Shown here: positions 61,944-64,000 of the stretch, in pieces
How the letters are laid out: every line of letters begins with the position of its first letter
Position numbering within the stretch: position 1 is the stretch's first letter
Source of the DNA: Calditrichota bacterium
GTDB lineage: Bacteria > CLD3
Reading direction: 5' to 3'
NCBI GenBank assembly: GCA_008501735.1
Contig: QQUF01000043.1
Span: 20,581 to 84,580 of the forward strand
Length of the DNA stretch: 64,000 bases
Notes under the pieces: model-generated
What the model saw: only the letters and a program-made list of their open reading frames with translations
What the model was told of the DNA's origin: nothing
Database searches by the model: none
Program-made: the position numbers and the translations under genes

Positions 61944-64000
61944 ATGCTTAGACAATTACTGAAAATCTTTATTTTCTGTTTTGTATCGCAGAATTTGGCT
62001 TTTGCACAAAGTCCGAATTTTCAAACGATTTCTTTGGACGAAGGACTTTCGCAAAGTGGAGTTCGTTCGATTGCACAAGACAAAACAGGCTTTCTCTGGT
62101 TTGCAACTTCTGATGGTTTGAACAAGTACAACGGCTATGAAATTCAAGTTTTCAGAAATGAACAAAACAATCCTAAAAGCATTTCAAGCGACATAATTTC
62201 TTGTGTTTTTACTGACTCAAAAGGAAATTTGTGGATTGGAACTCGCGACAAAGGCTTGAATCTTTACGTAGCAAAAGACGAAAGTTTTAGGCATTTTCAA
62301 AAAGACCCCAAAAATCCAAAATCAATTATTAGCAATGAGATTAGTAGAATTTACGAAGATAGAAAAGGAAATCTTTGGATTGCAACTTTTGAAGGGTTAA
62401 GCAGATTTAACAGCGACACAAAAGAGTTTTATAATTTTGAAGTTCCTCACGGAAATTTGAATTACAAGCGTGTTTTTGACATTTACGAAGATTCTGAAAA
62501 CACACTTTGGGTAGCTGGTTTGTTTGGACTGTTTATTTTTGATAGAGAAGTTGATGCTTTAAGAAAGTTTGAAAGAGTTGAAAATGAAATCGATACTTTT
62601 TCAGGAGAAGAATTAGTTTTTTCAAAAATTTTTGAAGACTCTAATAAAAATTTATGGCTTGGAACTTTAGAGAATGGAATTGTCTTTTGGGATAAAAAAG
62701 CTGATACTTTTCGACATTTTAAACCCTTGAAAAAAGATAAAACTACAATTCCCGCTTACTCGGTTTGGGATTTTAATGAAGATTCAAAAGGCAATTTGTT
62801 AATCGGAACTTGGAAAACAGGTTTAGTAAAATTGAACTTAGATGATTTCGCTTTTGAAAATTTTAGAAAAAATGATTCCAACCCTCAAAGCCTTAGCGAC
62901 AATACAATCTTTTCAATTTTAATTGACCACTCAGAAACAATTTGGCTCGGAACAGGACTTGGCGGAGTTTGTAAAACTAATCCTTTTCAAAAGAAATTTA
63001 ATCACGTCAAAAATGAAATTGGAAATCCCAATTCACTTCGCAACAACATTATTTGGAATTTTGATGAAACTTTAGATGGGAAAATTTTAATCGGAACTCA
63101 AGGTGGTGGATTAAATGTTTTAGATAAAAAAACTAAAAAGATTTCCAATTTTCAGCACAATCCAAACGATTCAAAAAGTATTAGTGGAGATGTTGTAACA
63201 GCAATTTCTGTTGACGGTGAAGGTAAGATTTGGGTAGGAAATTCGATGAGAGGTTTGAATCTTTTAAATTGGGAGAAAGGAACTTTTGAGCATTTTTCAA
63301 GAATTGAAGGAAATGAAAATAGTCTAAGTAATAATTTCATCACAAACCTTTTGGCAGATGAAAATGGAATTTTGTGGATTGGAACTTCATTTGGAGGCTT
63401 GAATAAGTTTGATACGAAAACTAAAACTTTCAAACATTTTTCAAAAGCTGAAAATTCAATTCAGAGTAACAGAATTTCCACTTTAACAAATTCAAAAGAC
63501 GGAAATTATCTTTGGATTGGAACTCCTGTTGGACTTTACAAATTTGATAAAGAAACGGAAGAATTAGAACTTTATGAAAGCAAACCAAACGACACAAGTG
63601 GTTTGAGTAGTAATGAAATTATGTCTGTTTATGAAGAGAGTGAGAATTTAGTTTGGATTGGGACTTACAACGGTTTGGAAAAATTTGACACTAAAACTAA
63701 AACATTCAAACACTACACAACTCAAGATGGTTTGCCGAATAATTTAATTTATGCGATTTTGCCTGACGACAACGGAAATCTTTGGTTAAGCACAAACAAA
63801 GGTCTTTCAAAGTTCAGCCCAAAAGACGAAACATTTAGAAATTATGACGTTAGCGATGGACTTCAAAGCAATGAATTTAATGGGAATTCTGCTTTTAAAT
63901 CAAGTTCAGGAGAATTGTTTTTTGGCGGAGTAAATGGTTTTAACTTTTTTCACCCTGATAGTGTAAAAGACAATCCGAACATTCCAAAAATTTTGATTTC
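61944..64000 (+). CDS. Reg_prop beta-propeller sensor (two-component or hybrid sensor), cut at window end
   Basis: At least 685 codons remain open at the window end. A signal peptide (MLRQLLKIFIFCFVSQNLAF) precedes the mature start SPNFQTISLDEGLSQSGVRS. More than ten Reg_prop repeats follow with the pattern GxLWIGTxxGLxxFDxxTxxFxxF (FLWFATSDGLNKYN, NLWIGTRDKGLNLY, ILWIGTSFGGLNKF). They build two seven-bladed propellers of a periplasmic sensor, as in hybrid two-component systems of Bacteroidota. Beyond the window a Y_Y_Y domain, TM helix and HisKA/HATPase or GGDEF/LuxR output are expected. The ATG at 61944 is the only good start. Confidence 0.88.
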   Translation, partial: MLRQLLKIFIFCFVSQNLAFAQSPNFQTISLDEGLSQSGVRSIAQDKTGFLWFATSDGLNKYNGYEIQVFRNEQNNPKSISSDIISCVFTDSKGNLWIGTRDKGLNLYVAKDESFRHFQKDPKNPKSIISNEISRIYEDRKGNLWIATFEGLSRFNSDTKEFYNFEVPHGNLNYKRVFDIYEDSENTLWVAGLFGLFIFDREVDALRKFERVENEIDTFSGEELVFSKIFEDSNKNLWLGTLENGIVFWDKKADTFRHFKPLKKDKTTIPAYSVWDFNEDSKGNLLIGTWKTGLVKLNLDDFAFENFRKNDSNPQSLSDNTIFSILIDHSETIWLGTGLGGVCKTNPFQKKFNHVKNEIGNPNSLRNNIIWNFDETLDGKILIGTQGGGLNVLDKKTKKISNFQHNPNDSKSISGDVVTAISVDGEGKIWVGNSMRGLNLLNWEKGTFEHFSRIEGNENSLSNNFITNLLADENGILWIGTSFGGLNKFDTKTKTFKHFSKAENSIQSNRISTLTNSKDGNYLWIGTPVGLYKFDKETEELELYESKPNDTSGLSSNEIMSVYEESENLVWIGTYNGLEKFDTKTKTFKHYTTQDGLPNNLIYAILPDDNGNLWLSTNKGLSKFSPKDETFRNYDVSDGLQSNEFNGNSAFKSSSGELFFGGVNGFNFFHPDSVKDNPNIPKILI

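Overview
The window is low-GC bacterial chromosome from the Bacteroidota/Ignavibacteriota (FCB) side of the tree. This is an inference. It rests on secreted proteins that end in FlgD-like type IX sorting domains with an NPFNP motif, on a Reg_prop sensor, and on the general gene repertoire. UGA works as an ordinary stop (for example at the end of the gene at 22635), so code 11 applies. About 46 protein genes look intact. One tRNA (Arg, ACG) is present. I see no CRISPR array, prophage or insertion sequence.

Layout. 1-7709: a partial class C beta-lactamase-like hydrolase, an AraC regulator with an NmrA-type oxidoreductase, a TPR/HisKA protein, an orphan oligopeptide permease, engB and a secreted TPR protein. 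7746-13706: an accessory island. An intact DUF2779 nuclease-like gene is followed by the wreck of a type I restriction-modification locus: hsdM 3' end, frameshifted hsdS, DUF559 endonuclease, broken AlbA/HATPase regulator and an hsdR stub. Palindromic repeats lie between these genes. The island ends beside tRNA-Arg. 14077-26572: amino-acid dehydrogenase, an Fe-S protein/ECF sigma/toast-rack operon, hemL-hemH, and a minus-strand run holding a PHP protein, a glycosyltransferase, an EEP hydrolase and helicase-associated proteins. 26635-39686: two type IX secreted proteins flank a Spy-like lipoprotein, a complete marR-hlyD-RND-tolC efflux operon, an NmrA protein and a GNAT. 39801-54697: ychF, dus, an EamA transporter, nuoM-nuoN, an SBBP beta-propeller protein, lipA, a cyclase-AAA-TPR protein, rlpA, panB and mnmA. 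54877-64000: a small conserved-looking protein, a DUF3179 lipoprotein with an in-frame UGA, a PHP protein, prkA, a phosphohexomutase, a small membrane protein and a partial Reg_prop sensor.

The most interesting item is the DUF3179 gene at 55298-55975. It is one continuous frame interrupted only by UGA, at the cysteine position of the family's YCPL motif. A possible bacterial SECIS hairpin lies 19 nt downstream, so a selenoprotein is a serious candidate. The second point is the decayed restriction island, where nearly all of the window's frameshifts are concentrated.
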